Part shown: positions 26,041-34,770 of the stretch, piece after piece
Layout of the letters: the number at the start of each line of letters is the position of its first letter
How positions within the stretch are numbered: position 1 is the first letter of the stretch
Assembly (NCBI GenBank): GCA_039030335.1
Contig: JBCCEJ010000001.1
Span: forward strand, 62,001 to 126,000
Reading direction: 5' to 3'
From: JBCCEJ01 sp039030335
GTDB taxonomy: Bacteria; Pseudomonadota; Gammaproteobacteria; HK1
Length of the DNA: 64,000 nucleotides
Translations under genes and position numbers: made by a program
The notes under the pieces: generated by a model
Databases searched by the model: none
The model's input: only the letters and a program-made list of their open reading frames with translations
What the model was told of the DNA's origin: nothing

Positions 26041-26868
26041 ATGCCTCACCGTCTGCAGTTCGCCGCGCTGGTTCTCGTGGGTTTTCTCGCGAGTAGTGCC
26101 ATCAATGCGAAGACCTACACCTTCGGTGTGGTGCCACAGCAGGCCGCGGCCAAGCTCGCGCGCCTTTGGACACCGATTCTCAACGACGTCTCCGCGCGCG
26201 CAGGCGTGGTCGTTCGGTTCCGCACGGCGCCCAACATTCCTGAGTTCGAGGCGCGCGTAAGGCGGGGCGAGTACGACTTCGCCTACATGAACCCGTATCA
26301 CTTCACGGTGTTTCACGAGAATCCCGGCTACGTGGCGGTCGCCCGACAGGCGCAGAAGCAGATCAGGGGTTTGATCGTGGTGGCCCGGGATGGGCCGTTG
26401 ACTTCCTTGGAAGAGCTGGCCGGCGGGCAGGTCGCGTTTCCTGCCCCGGCTGCCTTCGCGGCGACGGTGTTACCGCGGGCCGAAATGCTTCGCCGAGGTA
26501 TCGATGTCGAACCGCGCTATGTGTCGTCTCATGACTCGGTGTACCGTGCGGTCGCGAAAGGCCTGTTCAATGCTGGCGGCGGCATCCAGCGGACGCTTGC
26601 AAACGTTGATGCAAAGACCCGCGAACAGCTCAGGGTCTTGTGGACGACGCGTGGCTATACGCCGCACGCAATCGCGGCTCATCCAAGGGTCGCGCCTGGC
26701 ATACGCCAGCGCCTGGCTGACGCTCTCATCGGGCTTTCTTCCGATGCTGCGGGCCGCGAGCTGCTCGCAACCATCAAATTCAAAGCGATAGAGCCGGCTA
26801 CGGATTCGGACTGGGACGACGTGAGGGCTTTGGACCTGCGCGCCGTGGCCGATTTGTCCGACAGCTGA
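26041..26868 (+). CDS. PhnD-like periplasmic phosphate/phosphonate-type binding protein
   Basis: 275 residues with a signal peptide (about 1-23, hydrophobic AALVLVGFLASSAINA). The mature protein has the PhnD fold: YTFGVVPQQAAAKLARLW at the N-terminus, RRGEYDFAYMNPYHF (about 77-91) and SHDSVYRAVAKGLFNAGGG (about 160-178). No ABC permease or ATPase lies next to it; instead a sensor histidine kinase follows after about 60 bases. PhnD-like proteins in this setting usually act as extracytoplasmic sensors handing a ligand signal to the kinase. The ligand may be a phosphonate, phosphite or other small anion. Confidence 0.85.
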   Translation: MPHRLQFAALVLVGFLASSAINAKTYTFGVVPQQAAAKLARLWTPILNDVSARAGVVVRFRTAPNIPEFEARVRRGEYDFAYMNPYHFTVFHENPGYVAVARQAQKQIRGLIVVARDGPLTSLEELAGGQVAFPAPAAFAATVLPRAEMLRRGIDVEPRYVSSHDSVYRAVAKGLFNAGGGIQRTLANVDAKTREQLRVLWTTRGYTPHAIAAHPRVAPGIRQRLADALIGLSSDAAGRELLATIKFKAIEPATDSDWDDVRALDLRAVADLSDS

Positions 26869-26930
26869 CGAGGCGGACAGGACGTGGCCTGCCTTGCCCC
26901 GTCAGCGCGTTCCGGCCGATGGTTTGCCGC

Positions 26931-28826
26931 ATGCGTTTGACGTTTCGAGCCAAGACCGTAATTGGCATCGCCGCAATCGAGGCGGTCATGCTGTTGATTC
27001 TGGTGGCGTCCAGCCTGACGCAGCTCCGCGATACGGCGAACGCGCAGCTCGCCGAGCGCGCGGTGACGACGGCGACGCTGTTCACGACACTCGCCAAAGA
27101 CGCCGTGCTGGCGACCGACCTCGCGTCGTTGGAGACCTTCGTCGACGAGATGATGCTGACTGCCGACATCGTGTACGTGCGAGTGTCCGGATTTGGCAAC
27201 GTGCTGGCCAGCCGCGGAGAGCTGCCCGGCGCGGACCGCGCTGATGACCAGCCTGGCGATACGCTCGACGACGGCGTCTTCGATGCGAGTGACACGATCT
27301 CGGAATCGGGTCATGTCTACGGCCGGGTAGAGCTCGGGTTGTCCAACGCGACCATCGCCGCCGTCATGAACCAGGCGTCCAAGACCCAGATGACGATCGC
27401 GTTACTGGAAATTGCGCTGGTCGGCGTTTTCTCGCTGGTCTTGGGCACGTATCTGACCCGACAGCTCGACAACTTGCGTTACGGCGTCAGAGCGCTGACG
27501 AACGGCGACCTCGGCGTCCAGCTTACGCAGCGCGGCAACGATGAGCTTGCCGAACTGGCCAGCGGCTTCAACATCATGTCGACTCAACTCCGCGCCTCGG
27601 AGAGCGGCTTGCGCCGCGAGGTCGAGCGTTCGCAGAGAATCGCCGACGATCTACGCGAACAGGAGGCCGCGCTTCGCTATCACCAGGAGAATCTCGAACG
27701 GCTGGTATCGGAGCGCACCGCGGAACTCGAGCGGATGGCCGAATCGCACGCCGCTTTCATCCGCCAAGCCAACGCTCCGGCTTTCGCGATCTGTCCGGCT
27801 GGGAACCTGCTGTCCTGGAACGACAAGGCGGGCGCACTAACCGGTATCGCCCGGCGCGAGGCGATCGGTAAGCCTTATAGCGAGATTCTCGCGCTGCGTG
27901 ACGGCGACATCGCCGGATTGCTGGATATGGCAGCGGCCGAGCAAGAAGCATCCGCCGAATGCGAGATCCGCGTGATGTCGGCGGACCGCAGGCCGCTGCT
28001 GTGGCTGATGGGCGTCACCGTACACCGCGATGCCGAGGGCCAGATCGCCAGTTATACCTTCGTGGGCTACGACATCACCGAGCGCCAGCAGATGCAGGCG
28101 CAGCTCGTCCAGAGCTCCAAACTGGCGACGCTCGGCGAGATGGCGACGGGTATTGCTCACGAGATCAATCAACCGCTCCTGATCATTTCCATGGCGATAG
28201 AAAACTGCCTGCGTAAACTCTCACGTGGCCGTCTGACCAACGAGATCGCGAGAAGCAAGCTAGGCGTGGTCAAGGAGCAGGTAGGCCGTGCTTCTGAGAT
28301 CGTGCACCACATGCGTGTCTTCGGCCGTCGTGAAGACGGCGACCACGTACCATTCGATGCGCACGATGCGTTACGCAAAGCGGTGCAGTTGGTCAGTGAA
28401 CAGCTCCGTCTGAGTGAAATCGAGCTCGAAATTGATGTCGATGCGGGTGTGGATGCGCGGTGCGCCGGCGCGCGCATTCAGTTTGAGCAGGTGCTCATCA
28501 ATCTGCTGAACAACGCCCGCGACGCGTTCCGCGAGACCGGGGTAGAGCGCAAGTGGATTCGAATCCGGCTGGAAGCGACACCGGATGATGGTCTGCGACT
28601 TACCGTGACGGATAACGCCGGGGGGATTCCAGCCACCGCCATCGAGCGCGTGTTCGAGCCGTTCTTCACGACCAAGGAGGCCGGTCAGGGCACTGGCCTC
28701 GGACTGTCCGTCAGCTACGGCATCATTCGGGAGATGCGCGGCACACTGACCGTGTCGAACACGCCCCACGGGGCATGTTTCGTCATCGCCTTGCCGCGCC
28801 CCGAAGCGCGGGAAATGGCCGCCTGA
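26931..28826 (+). CDS. PAS-containing sensor histidine kinase
   Basis: 631 residues from the ATG at 26931 (a GTG-type start four codons upstream is possible). Order: membrane helix about 10-30, periplasmic sensor about 31-152, second helix about 153-174, HAMP about 175-228 followed by a coiled coil to about 270, PAS about 272-385, HisKA with the phospho-acceptor H410 in TGIAHEINQPL, and HATPase with N-box (NLLNNARDAF), G1 (DNAGGIP), F-box (FEPFFTTK) and G2 (GTGLGLS). The HEINQPL form of the H-box is typical of DctB-type kinases. It is paired with a PhnD-like binding protein; its response regulator is not in the window. Confidence 0.92.
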   Translation: MRLTFRAKTVIGIAAIEAVMLLILVASSLTQLRDTANAQLAERAVTTATLFTTLAKDAVLATDLASLETFVDEMMLTADIVYVRVSGFGNVLASRGELPGADRADDQPGDTLDDGVFDASDTISESGHVYGRVELGLSNATIAAVMNQASKTQMTIALLEIALVGVFSLVLGTYLTRQLDNLRYGVRALTNGDLGVQLTQRGNDELAELASGFNIMSTQLRASESGLRREVERSQRIADDLREQEAALRYHQENLERLVSERTAELERMAESHAAFIRQANAPAFAICPAGNLLSWNDKAGALTGIARREAIGKPYSEILALRDGDIAGLLDMAAAEQEASAECEIRVMSADRRPLLWLMGVTVHRDAEGQIASYTFVGYDITERQQMQAQLVQSSKLATLGEMATGIAHEINQPLLIISMAIENCLRKLSRGRLTNEIARSKLGVVKEQVGRASEIVHHMRVFGRREDGDHVPFDAHDALRKAVQLVSEQLRLSEIELEIDVDAGVDARCAGARIQFEQVLINLLNNARDAFRETGVERKWIRIRLEATPDDGLRLTVTDNAGGIPATAIERVFEPFFTTKEAGQGTGLGLSVSYGIIREMRGTLTVSNTPHGACFVIALPRPEAREMAA

Positions 28827-28959
28827 TCTGCGCGTGGCGTCGCGCCGCCGACGCGGGCGTCATCGCGTCGGGGCACCCGTGGCTCTCCCCCGTGGTGACC
28901 ATTCGACATCCCTTGGTTGAGAATGCCCGTGTCCTCTGTCGACGTCCGGTACTTTTGGC

Positions 28960-30066
28960 GTGCGGATCGAGCGAATTCTCTTGTGGCCGTTCAGACCCGG
29001 CTTTACGGCCGGCTCTTACGCGATGTCCCATGTCGTCCAGACCGCCCTGAACGGTTTACGGATCGGCCTGTGCTTCGACAACGGAATTGCGGCATTTGGT
29101 GAGTGCGTGGCGCCGCCGACGGCTGAAGCTCACGATGTCCGGGCGGCGTACCGCGAGCTGGAAACCATGCTGGCGGAACTGCCGAACCGGCCCGTCGGTG
29201 AACTCGAGGGCCTTGTCAGTAGCCTCGCGGCCGGCGACGGCATCTGGTGTGGCATAGCGTTCGGATTGGAAACAGCGTTGCTCGATGCCCGCGCCCGTAC
29301 TCAGGGGGTGGCGCTGCATGCATTGTTGGGAGAACGGCGGGCGGAAGTCGTCCCTGACTACCTGTCGGTCTCCGCCGCCACCGCGGCAGGCGTCGCGGAG
29401 CGGATCGTCGACAAAGGTGGCAACCGCAGTGTGATTCAGCTCAAGGTTGGCGTCTCTGGCATCCAACTGGACGGTGAGCTCATCCAGGCAGCCCGGTCGG
29501 CGTTGCGCCACGACCAGACCCTGCTGGTCGATGCCAACGGAGGTTGGGGCTTCACCACCGCTGTCGCGATGATCGAGAAGTTTGCGGGATCCCGCCTGGT
29601 TTGGGAGGAGCCGTGCCGCACCTTTGAGCAGAACTGTGCCTTGATTGCGCAGACAGGTGCGCCAGTGATGTTGGACCAGTGTGTCGCCAATCCCGTCCAT
29701 GCCGAGGCCGCGATCCGTACCGGAGCGGCGCATAGCATTACCATCAAACCGGCCTTTCTGGGTGGCTTGTTGCTGGCCCGCGATATCGTTGCGAGCGCGG
29801 AACGGGCTGCGATGGCGGTGCGGATCGATGGTCCGTGGTGCGGCCGGGTGGCGACGGCGGCTATCGCGCATCTGGCTGTGACGGTGGAGCCGGCCAAGCT
29901 GCTGTCTGGTTGCGATCTCAGTGAGCCGCTGAATCCGGAAGCGCTCGCTTCGGCCGCCGGGGCCGGTGATCTGGTGCGGACCAGGTCGGGCCATATCGGT
30001 CCGCCCTCCGGGGACGGCCTCGGCCTGGTTCCGGTGATCCCGACTACCCGGATTCAGATTGGTTGA
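28960..30066 (+). CDS. enolase-superfamily enzyme (MLE/mandelate-racemase type)
   Basis: 368 residues from a GTG at 28960. It has the capping domain (about 1-125) and the barrel with the three metal ligands: D in LLVDANGGW, E in VWEEPC and D in VMLDQCV. The Lys after the third ligand is present (ITIKPAFLGG). The KxK motif of the muconate-lactonising subgroup reads Q-L-K (VIQLKVG), so the first Lys is replaced by Gln while the catalytic second Lys is kept. Possible activities are cycloisomerisation, dehydration or racemisation of an acid or dipeptide. It stands alone between the kinase and a strong hairpin terminator. Confidence 0.82.
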   Translation: MRIERILLWPFRPGFTAGSYAMSHVVQTALNGLRIGLCFDNGIAAFGECVAPPTAEAHDVRAAYRELETMLAELPNRPVGELEGLVSSLAAGDGIWCGIAFGLETALLDARARTQGVALHALLGERRAEVVPDYLSVSAATAAGVAERIVDKGGNRSVIQLKVGVSGIQLDGELIQAARSALRHDQTLLVDANGGWGFTTAVAMIEKFAGSRLVWEEPCRTFEQNCALIAQTGAPVMLDQCVANPVHAEAAIRTGAAHSITIKPAFLGGLLLARDIVASAERAAMAVRIDGPWCGRVATAAIAHLAVTVEPAKLLSGCDLSEPLNPEALASAAGAGDLVRTRSGHIGPPSGDGLGLVPVIPTTRIQIG

Positions 30067-30081
30067 CTGGAAGAAAGAATC

Positions 30082-30106
30082 GACCCCGTCGCAGTGCGAC
30101 GGGGTC
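30082..30106 (+). terminator. strong hairpin after the enolase-superfamily gene
   Basis: A perfect 11-bp stem, GACCCCGTCGC (30082-30092) and GCGACGGGGTC (30096-30106), with an AGT loop, begins 16 bases after the stop codon. The following TCTAT is only weakly T-rich, so it is an intrinsic terminator with a poor U-tract or an mRNA 3'-end stabiliser. Confidence 0.75.
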
Positions 30107-30359
30107 TCTATGCCCGACCTGAGGGGCCAAGGGAGGAGCGACGAGCTTGACGGCCATGTTCCGATCGGTCAGTTGCGCATCTGACCAGGTTCACGACCGC
30201 CATGCAGGAGAACCGTTTCAAGCCGGGGGAGGGCCATGACGAAGGCCTCCAGCCCGCCGCGTCGACGAACCCTGTGCCGAACCGATCACGCCAGCCCGCC
30301 TCATGAGGCAAACTAATGCACTATTGGCAACCAGCAACGATCTGCGGCATCCAAGCTTG

Positions 30360-30376
30360 CTATGTCTGCAACATAG
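30360..30376. promoter_or_regulatory. inverted repeat CTATGT-N5-ACATAG, candidate LysR operator
   Basis: Perfect 6-bp arms in the AT-rich leader, about 190 bases upstream of the LysR start. LysR proteins usually bind such short interrupted dyads in their own promoter region. Confidence 0.35.
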
Positions 30377-30434
30377 TGGGCTTTCCGGGATCTGACAAGC
30401 GATCTATTTTGTTCATATGCATTACTTTATTTGA

Positions 30435-30452
30435 TGTGTGGTACTGCACACA
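30435..30452. promoter_or_regulatory. inverted repeat TGTGTG-N6-CACACA
   Basis: Perfect 6-bp arms, about 110 bases upstream of the LysR start and 58 bases downstream of the previous dyad. Could be a second operator half-site; function is inferred from position only. Confidence 0.3.
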
Positions 30453-30563
30453 CAAGAATCTGCGCCAGCTCCATGGACGCCTGGAGCGGACGCTCTGGCG
30501 TCGCCTGTCAGGTGTTCGGGGGGGAGCACGTCACCGCGTGCTCGACGCAGCGGGGCGACAGGC

Positions 30564-31451
30564 GTGAGCCGTGAGCTGCCGCCCTTAACGGCGCTGCGAG
30601 CATTTGAAGCGGCTGCGCGACACTTGAGCTTCACGAAGGCCGCGCACGAGCTGCACGTAACTCAGGCCGCGATCAGCCATCAGGTCAAAGGCCTGGAGCA
30701 GCATCTCGGGGTCAAGTTGTTTCGCCGCCTGACGCGGCGCCTGCTGCTGACCGACGAGGCTCAGTCGCTCTTACCGGTGGTGCAGCAGAGTTTTGACAAC
30801 ATCTCAGCGGCCGCGGAACGCTTGAGCGCAGCCTCACGCCACGGCGCTCTCGACGTCATGCTGCGACCGTTCTTCGCAGCCCGCTGGCTGTCGCATCGAC
30901 TGAATCGCTTCTGGGCGGAGTACCCCGGCATCACGCTTCGCCTTCACCACTCGACCGGGGCGCCGGATCTGGCGCGCAGCGAGGTCGATGTCGCGGTGCG
31001 CTGGGGTCTTGGGAACTGGCCTCAGGTGGAATGTGAGCTCTTGCTGCCGGCCAAGGTGGCCCCCGTTTGCGGCCCGTCGTTGCTGAACGGCAGCAAGCCT
31101 CTTCGCAAGCCGAACGACCTGCGCCACCACACACTGTTGCACGAAGACGATTTCGACCTGTGGCACAAGTGGTTGACCGACGTCGGCGCGACCGGTGTCA
31201 ATGCCTCGCAGGGACCGATCATCGACGATACGAATGTACGCATTCAGGCGGCCATGGACGGCCAGGGTCTGGCGCTGGCGCCGCTCAGCCTGCTGCGTGA
31301 TGATATCGCCACCGGCCGACTCGTGACGCCGTTTGACTACGCGCTGGATGACCTCGCGTACTTCATCGTCTACCCGCCTGGCGCGCTCGAGCAGCCGAAG
31401 GTGCTGGCGTTCCGCAACTGGCTGCTGGCGGAGGCACGACAACGTGACTGA
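30564..31451 (+). CDS. LysR-family regulator, GcvA type
   Basis: 295 residues from the GTG at 30564 (SRELPPLTALRAFEAAARHLSFTKAA), the typical GcvA-subfamily beginning; the 42 codons before it are low-complexity and overlap the leader. The winged helix is at about 5-65 (ELHVTQAAISHQVKGLEQHLG) and the effector domain at about 90-290 (ALDVMLRPFFAARWLSHRL). The stop overlaps the start of the agmatinase-family gene by eight bases (GTGACTGA), so regulator and enzyme are co-translated. That is less common than divergent placement and suggests autoregulation of the pair. Confidence 0.9.
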   Translation: MSRELPPLTALRAFEAAARHLSFTKAAHELHVTQAAISHQVKGLEQHLGVKLFRRLTRRLLLTDEAQSLLPVVQQSFDNISAAAERLSAASRHGALDVMLRPFFAARWLSHRLNRFWAEYPGITLRLHHSTGAPDLARSEVDVAVRWGLGNWPQVECELLLPAKVAPVCGPSLLNGSKPLRKPNDLRHHTLLHEDDFDLWHKWLTDVGATGVNASQGPIIDDTNVRIQAAMDGQGLALAPLSLLRDDIATGRLVTPFDYALDDLAYFIVYPPGALEQPKVLAFRNWLLAEARQRD

Positions 31452-32427
31452 TGACCTGATCCCCAACCCGGCCCAGGCGCCGGAAGACGACCCGATGGTA
31501 CGGCCCCGCTACACCGGTTTGCCGACATTCATGCGCACGCCGTACGCCGAACACCTGTCGGGAGTTGATATCGGGCTTATCGGCGTGCCGTTCGACGGTG
31601 GTGTGACGAACCGCACCGGGACCCGGCACGGTCCACGCGAATTACGCAATCAGTCGAGCCTCGTGCGGCGCATCAATCAGTCGACCGGTATTTGCCCGTT
31701 CGAACTCGTGCGTGTCGCCGACGTCGGGGACGCGTGGGTACGCTCGCCGTTTCACCTCGAGAGCAGCCTGGATGAGGTTGAAGCGCGCATGGTCGAATTG
31801 CACGCCGCCGGGGTCGTGCCGCTGACCGCTGGCGGCGACCATTCAATATCGTTGCCAATCCTGCGGGCAATCGGCAAACACCGACCCGTCGGCATGGTCC
31901 ACTTCGATGCGCACTGCGACACCGGCGATGACTATCTGGGTAGCAAATTCCACCACGGCGCGCCGTTTCGCAGGGCCGTGGAGGAAGGCCTTCTGGACCC
32001 CACGCGGACTGTGCAGATCGGTATCCGGGGCAGCGTGGCCGAGCGTGACATCTGGAAGTTCAGTCACGATTCGGGCATGCGGGTCATCTACATGGATGAA
32101 CTCTACGAAATCGGCGTCGACGCGGCGATCGATGTCGCGCGAGAGGTCGTGGGTGATGGCCCCACCTACGTGAGCTTCGATATCGACGGTCTGGATCCGG
32201 CGTATGCGCCTGGTACTGGCACGCCCGAGATCGGCGGCTTTTCGACCTACGAGGCGCAGCGCATGGTCCGTCGCCTGCAGGGTTTGAATCTTATCGGCGC
32301 CGACTTGGTCGAGGTATCACCACCATTCGACCTGTCCGGCAATACCGCGCTCGCGGGGGCTACCATGATGTTCGAGCTGCTATGCGTTCTTGCGGACGCC
32401 ATGGCAAGCCGGCGGGGCAATGCCTGA
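31444..32427 (+). CDS. agmatinase/arginase-family ureohydrolase
   Basis: 327 residues from the GTG at 31444; an ATG at 31495 is an alternative. The binuclear manganese site is complete: GGDHS (about 138), the HFDAHCDTGDD loop (about 157-167) and SFDIDGLDPAYAPGTGTPE (about 245-263). This is the ureohydrolase family that splits agmatine, guanidinobutyrate, guanidinopropionate, arginine or related guanidines into urea and an amine. The N-terminal SLVRRINQSTG stretch resembles guanidinobutyrase/agmatinase rather than arginase. Genes for urea use are not adjacent, although an allophanate hydrolase exists at 4589-6394. Control by the overlapping LysR gene is likely. Confidence 0.9.
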   Translation: MTDDLIPNPAQAPEDDPMVRPRYTGLPTFMRTPYAEHLSGVDIGLIGVPFDGGVTNRTGTRHGPRELRNQSSLVRRINQSTGICPFELVRVADVGDAWVRSPFHLESSLDEVEARMVELHAAGVVPLTAGGDHSISLPILRAIGKHRPVGMVHFDAHCDTGDDYLGSKFHHGAPFRRAVEEGLLDPTRTVQIGIRGSVAERDIWKFSHDSGMRVIYMDELYEIGVDAAIDVAREVVGDGPTYVSFDIDGLDPAYAPGTGTPEIGGFSTYEAQRMVRRLQGLNLIGADLVEVSPPFDLSGNTALAGATMMFELLCVLADAMASRRGNA

Positions 32428-32469
32428 GCGCGCCCCAGGTGCGGGCCGCAGTGCCGGCCCGATCGCCCG

Positions 32470-33705
32470 TCAGGTGGGCGCCGGCAACGCCTTCAGTCCG
32501 AACACCTCCTGGGGTGTCGCGACACCGCGCAGCGTGTGGAAGCCGAGTGAGTCGAGAGGCGCGCCGGCAATTCCCGCGAGCGCCGCGCTGATGACCACCC
32601 GCTGGCCGAGCGTTTTGGTCAAAGACTCCATGCGCGCGACTTCGTTGGCGGCTGGCCCCGTCACCGAGAACTCCAGCCGCTCGGCGACGCCGATATTGCC
32701 GTACATGACTTCTCCGATGTGCAGGGCGAGCCCGAAGTCGACCTCCACCTCATGGTTCGAACGGCGCCTGGCGTTGACCTCAACGAGGCGTCGCTCTGCC
32801 TCGACCGCCGCCGCCAGCGCCTGCTGCGCTGGTGCCTCGGTACGCCCGTCGCGTACCGGAAAGATCCCGAGCACCGCATCCCCGATAAAGCGCAGCACCT
32901 CGCCACCGTGTTTGATCACGGCGCCGGCGCTGCATTCGAAGTACTGATTCAGCGCGTCGATGAACTGCGGCCCGGATAACCGGTCCGCGAGCGGTGTCGA
33001 GTTGCGCATGTCGCTGTACCAGATGATGGCGCGGATGCGCTCGCCGTCGCCGCGCTGAATGTTTCCGCGCAGCACCTGGTGGCCAGCATCGGTGCCGAGG
33101 TAGGTTGTCAGTATCGTGCGAGTGATCTGCTCTCGAATCAGGACCTTACAGGCGACAGCGAGTGCGCGCTGAACGCGGAACAGGGCGTCGAAGTCGCCGT
33201 TGCTGAAGCCGCCCGGGCGGTTCGTTACCCACGAGCCGACAATACCGTCGTCGGTCGACGCGGCGTCCACGCGTCCGGCGAACGGCACCGCGTAGCCGAG
33301 ATAGTCGGTCGCGCCGCGTTCTTTCAGTACCGAGAGGATTGGGAAGTCCAGCAGTTCGTCGGGGCCTTCGAGGCGGCGGCGGATATGCGGCAGCGTGTTG
33401 TGCACGATGTGGTGCAGCGGGCTTTGAATCCAGTCGTCGGCATTCGAGCCGTGGTGATAATTGCTCGTGCGGGCGCCGTCTTCACGCTCCCAGGTAGCCG
33501 ACTGAGCGGCCACCATCGGGTGCAGTGTAGGGTGGGTCAGATGCCCGCGAATCACCGGTACGCCTATGCTGACGAGGCGCTCACAGCACTCGTTCAGCAG
33601 CTCTGGCACGGTCGTACTACCGAGCGCCCGTTCTATCAGCCAGTCGGTGACCGATTCGACCAGCGGGTTGCGGCTGGTTGACGCAGACAGATCGTCAGAG
33701 GCGAT
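32470..33705 (-). CDS. class III adenylate/guanylate cyclase-like protein with an unusual start
   Basis: The C-terminal half is a class III nucleotide cyclase domain: YSDMRNSTPLAD with the first metal Asp, EVLRFIGDAVLGIFP with the second, and GLALHIGEVMYGNIG. The N-terminal half (VTDWLIERAL, VPVIRGHLTHPTLHPM) matches a domain often found before such cyclases. Coding sense clearly continues upstream of the first ordinary start (GTG at 33609) for 32 more codons, up to an ATC at 33705 that lies six bases after GGAGAG (33717-33712). No ATG, GTG or TTG occurs between the in-frame stop (33738-33736) and 33609. Either a rare non-AUG start is used or one base is wrong. Product: cAMP or cGMP from NTP. 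Confidence 0.8.
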   Translation of the reverse strand: MASDDLSASTSRNPLVESVTDWLIERALGSTTVPELLNECCERLVSIGVPVIRGHLTHPTLHPMVAAQSATWEREDGARTSNYHHGSNADDWIQSPLHHIVHNTLPHIRRRLEGPDELLDFPILSVLKERGATDYLGYAVPFAGRVDAASTDDGIVGSWVTNRPGGFSNGDFDALFRVQRALAVACKVLIREQITRTILTTYLGTDAGHQVLRGNIQRGDGERIRAIIWYSDMRNSTPLADRLSGPQFIDALNQYFECSAGAVIKHGGEVLRFIGDAVLGIFPVRDGRTEAPAQQALAAAVEAERRLVEVNARRRSNHEVEVDFGLALHIGEVMYGNIGVAERLEFSVTGPAANEVARMESLTKTLGQRVVISAALAGIAGAPLDSLGFHTLRGVATPQEVFGLKALPAPT

Positions 33706-33796
33706 GGCGTTCTCTCCGGTGCGACGCGTCCGCGTTCAGATCGAAAGTGTGGCCGTAGTCGCCCTTCCTCAACCATCCTCGTCGCGTACGCGTCCA

Positions 33797-34582
33797 CTAT
33801 CGACGATAGCTGGCATCCTTGGCATCGATGAGCCGCACCAGAGCGTTGAAAGTGTGCACGGCTACCGGGTCTTCGTCGGCGCCGAACATCCGCGCATCGC
33901 GCGTGGAATTGGCCGTCGCCTGCGACGAGACCGCCAGGTCCTTGCCGCTCATCGACTCGCTGGTGACCTGTGTTTCGCACGCGAGCTGCAAAATGAACAT
34001 GCGGTTGAAGGCCTCTTCAGCGCTCCGCCCGTGCGTCAACAGACCATGGTTGCGCAGGACTACCATCGGCTTTGCGCCGATGCTGGATACGAGCCGCTCG
34101 CGCTCGTCTTCGCGCACCGTCAGACCTTCGAAGTCGTGATACGCCAGATGCTCCCAGAACATTGCCGAGTAGAAGTTCGTGTTGGTCAGCCCGTGTTCCT
34201 TGCACGAAACGGCGATGCCCTCGCGTGTGTGGGTGTGCATGATCCAGCGCGCTTCCGGCACGGCGTTGTGGATTGCGCTATGGATCACGAACCCGGCCGG
34301 ATTTACGCCGTAGTTCGATTCCCCGACGGGATTGCCATCGATATCTATTTTCACGAGATTCGACGCCGTGACTTCGTCATAGCGCAGCCCGAACGGATTG
34401 ATGAGGAAATGGTGATCGGCGCCAGGAATCCTGGCGGTGATGTGATTGAAGATGATCATCGACCATCCCATGTGATCGAAGATGCGGTAGAGCTGCGCGA
34501 GTTTGATGCGTAGCTGCCATTCTTCCGCGTCGATTTGCGACGGGCGGTTCAGGTCTTCAACGGCCGAGGCAACTGCGCTCAT
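33797..34582 (-). CDS. class II aldolase/adducin family protein
   Basis: 261 residues with the class II aldolase fold: LAQLYRIFDHMGWSMIIFNHITARIPG (about 28-54), INPFGLRYDEVTASNLVKID (about 61-80) and the zinc-binding His pair in WIMHTHTREG (about 113-122), with a third His in LRNHGLLTHG. Bacterial members are fuculose/rhamnulose phosphate aldolases or related decarboxylases, while many are of unknown function. Neighbours (cyclase, secreted paralogues) give no pathway hint. The ATG at 34582 is the natural family start. Confidence 0.85.
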   Translation of the reverse strand: MSAVASAVEDLNRPSQIDAEEWQLRIKLAQLYRIFDHMGWSMIIFNHITARIPGADHHFLINPFGLRYDEVTASNLVKIDIDGNPVGESNYGVNPAGFVIHSAIHNAVPEARWIMHTHTREGIAVSCKEHGLTNTNFYSAMFWEHLAYHDFEGLTVREDERERLVSSIGAKPMVVLRNHGLLTHGRSAEEAFNRMFILQLACETQVTSESMSGKDLAVSSQATANSTRDARMFGADEDPVAVHTFNALVRLIDAKDASYRR

Positions 34583-34716
34583 ACCGGCTCTCCCAATCAG
34601 TCATATGGCGCAATGATAATCCGCGAATGTGTCCAGATGCGCAAACTGGTGATGATGCTCACCCCATCCGCGCTCGGCTGACGTTACCATCGGGCAAGAC
34701 ATGTTCGAGCGGGCAA

Positions 34717-34732
34717 CTCATCCGCGGATGAG
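34717..34732. promoter_or_regulatory. perfect 16-bp palindrome upstream of the tandem secreted paralogues
   Basis: CTCATCCGCGGATGAG is self-complementary without a spacer and lies 38 bases before the start at 34771, in the intergenic region shared with the divergent aldolase gene. It is a candidate operator for a dimeric regulator or a small hairpin in the 5' leader. Confidence 0.4.
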
Positions 34733-34770
34733 ACACCCGCCCCTACCACCCCGTTGCAAGGAGAAACAGC

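Larger units (their letters stand above)
30107..30563. other. gene-free leader region before the LysR/agmatinase pair
   Basis: 457 bases with no convincing gene on either strand. The second half (30310-30460) is clearly more AT-rich than the surroundings and holds two inverted repeats: CTATGT-ctgca-ACATAG (30360-30376) and TGTGTG-gtactg-CACACA (30435-30452). These are the obvious places for the promoter and operator of the downstream regulator. Confidence 0.45.

Noticed and set aside
30108..30311. 67-codon open frame on the minus strand in the gap after the enolase gene
   Set aside because: No ribosome site, Arg/Ser-rich shadow-type composition and no recognisable motif.
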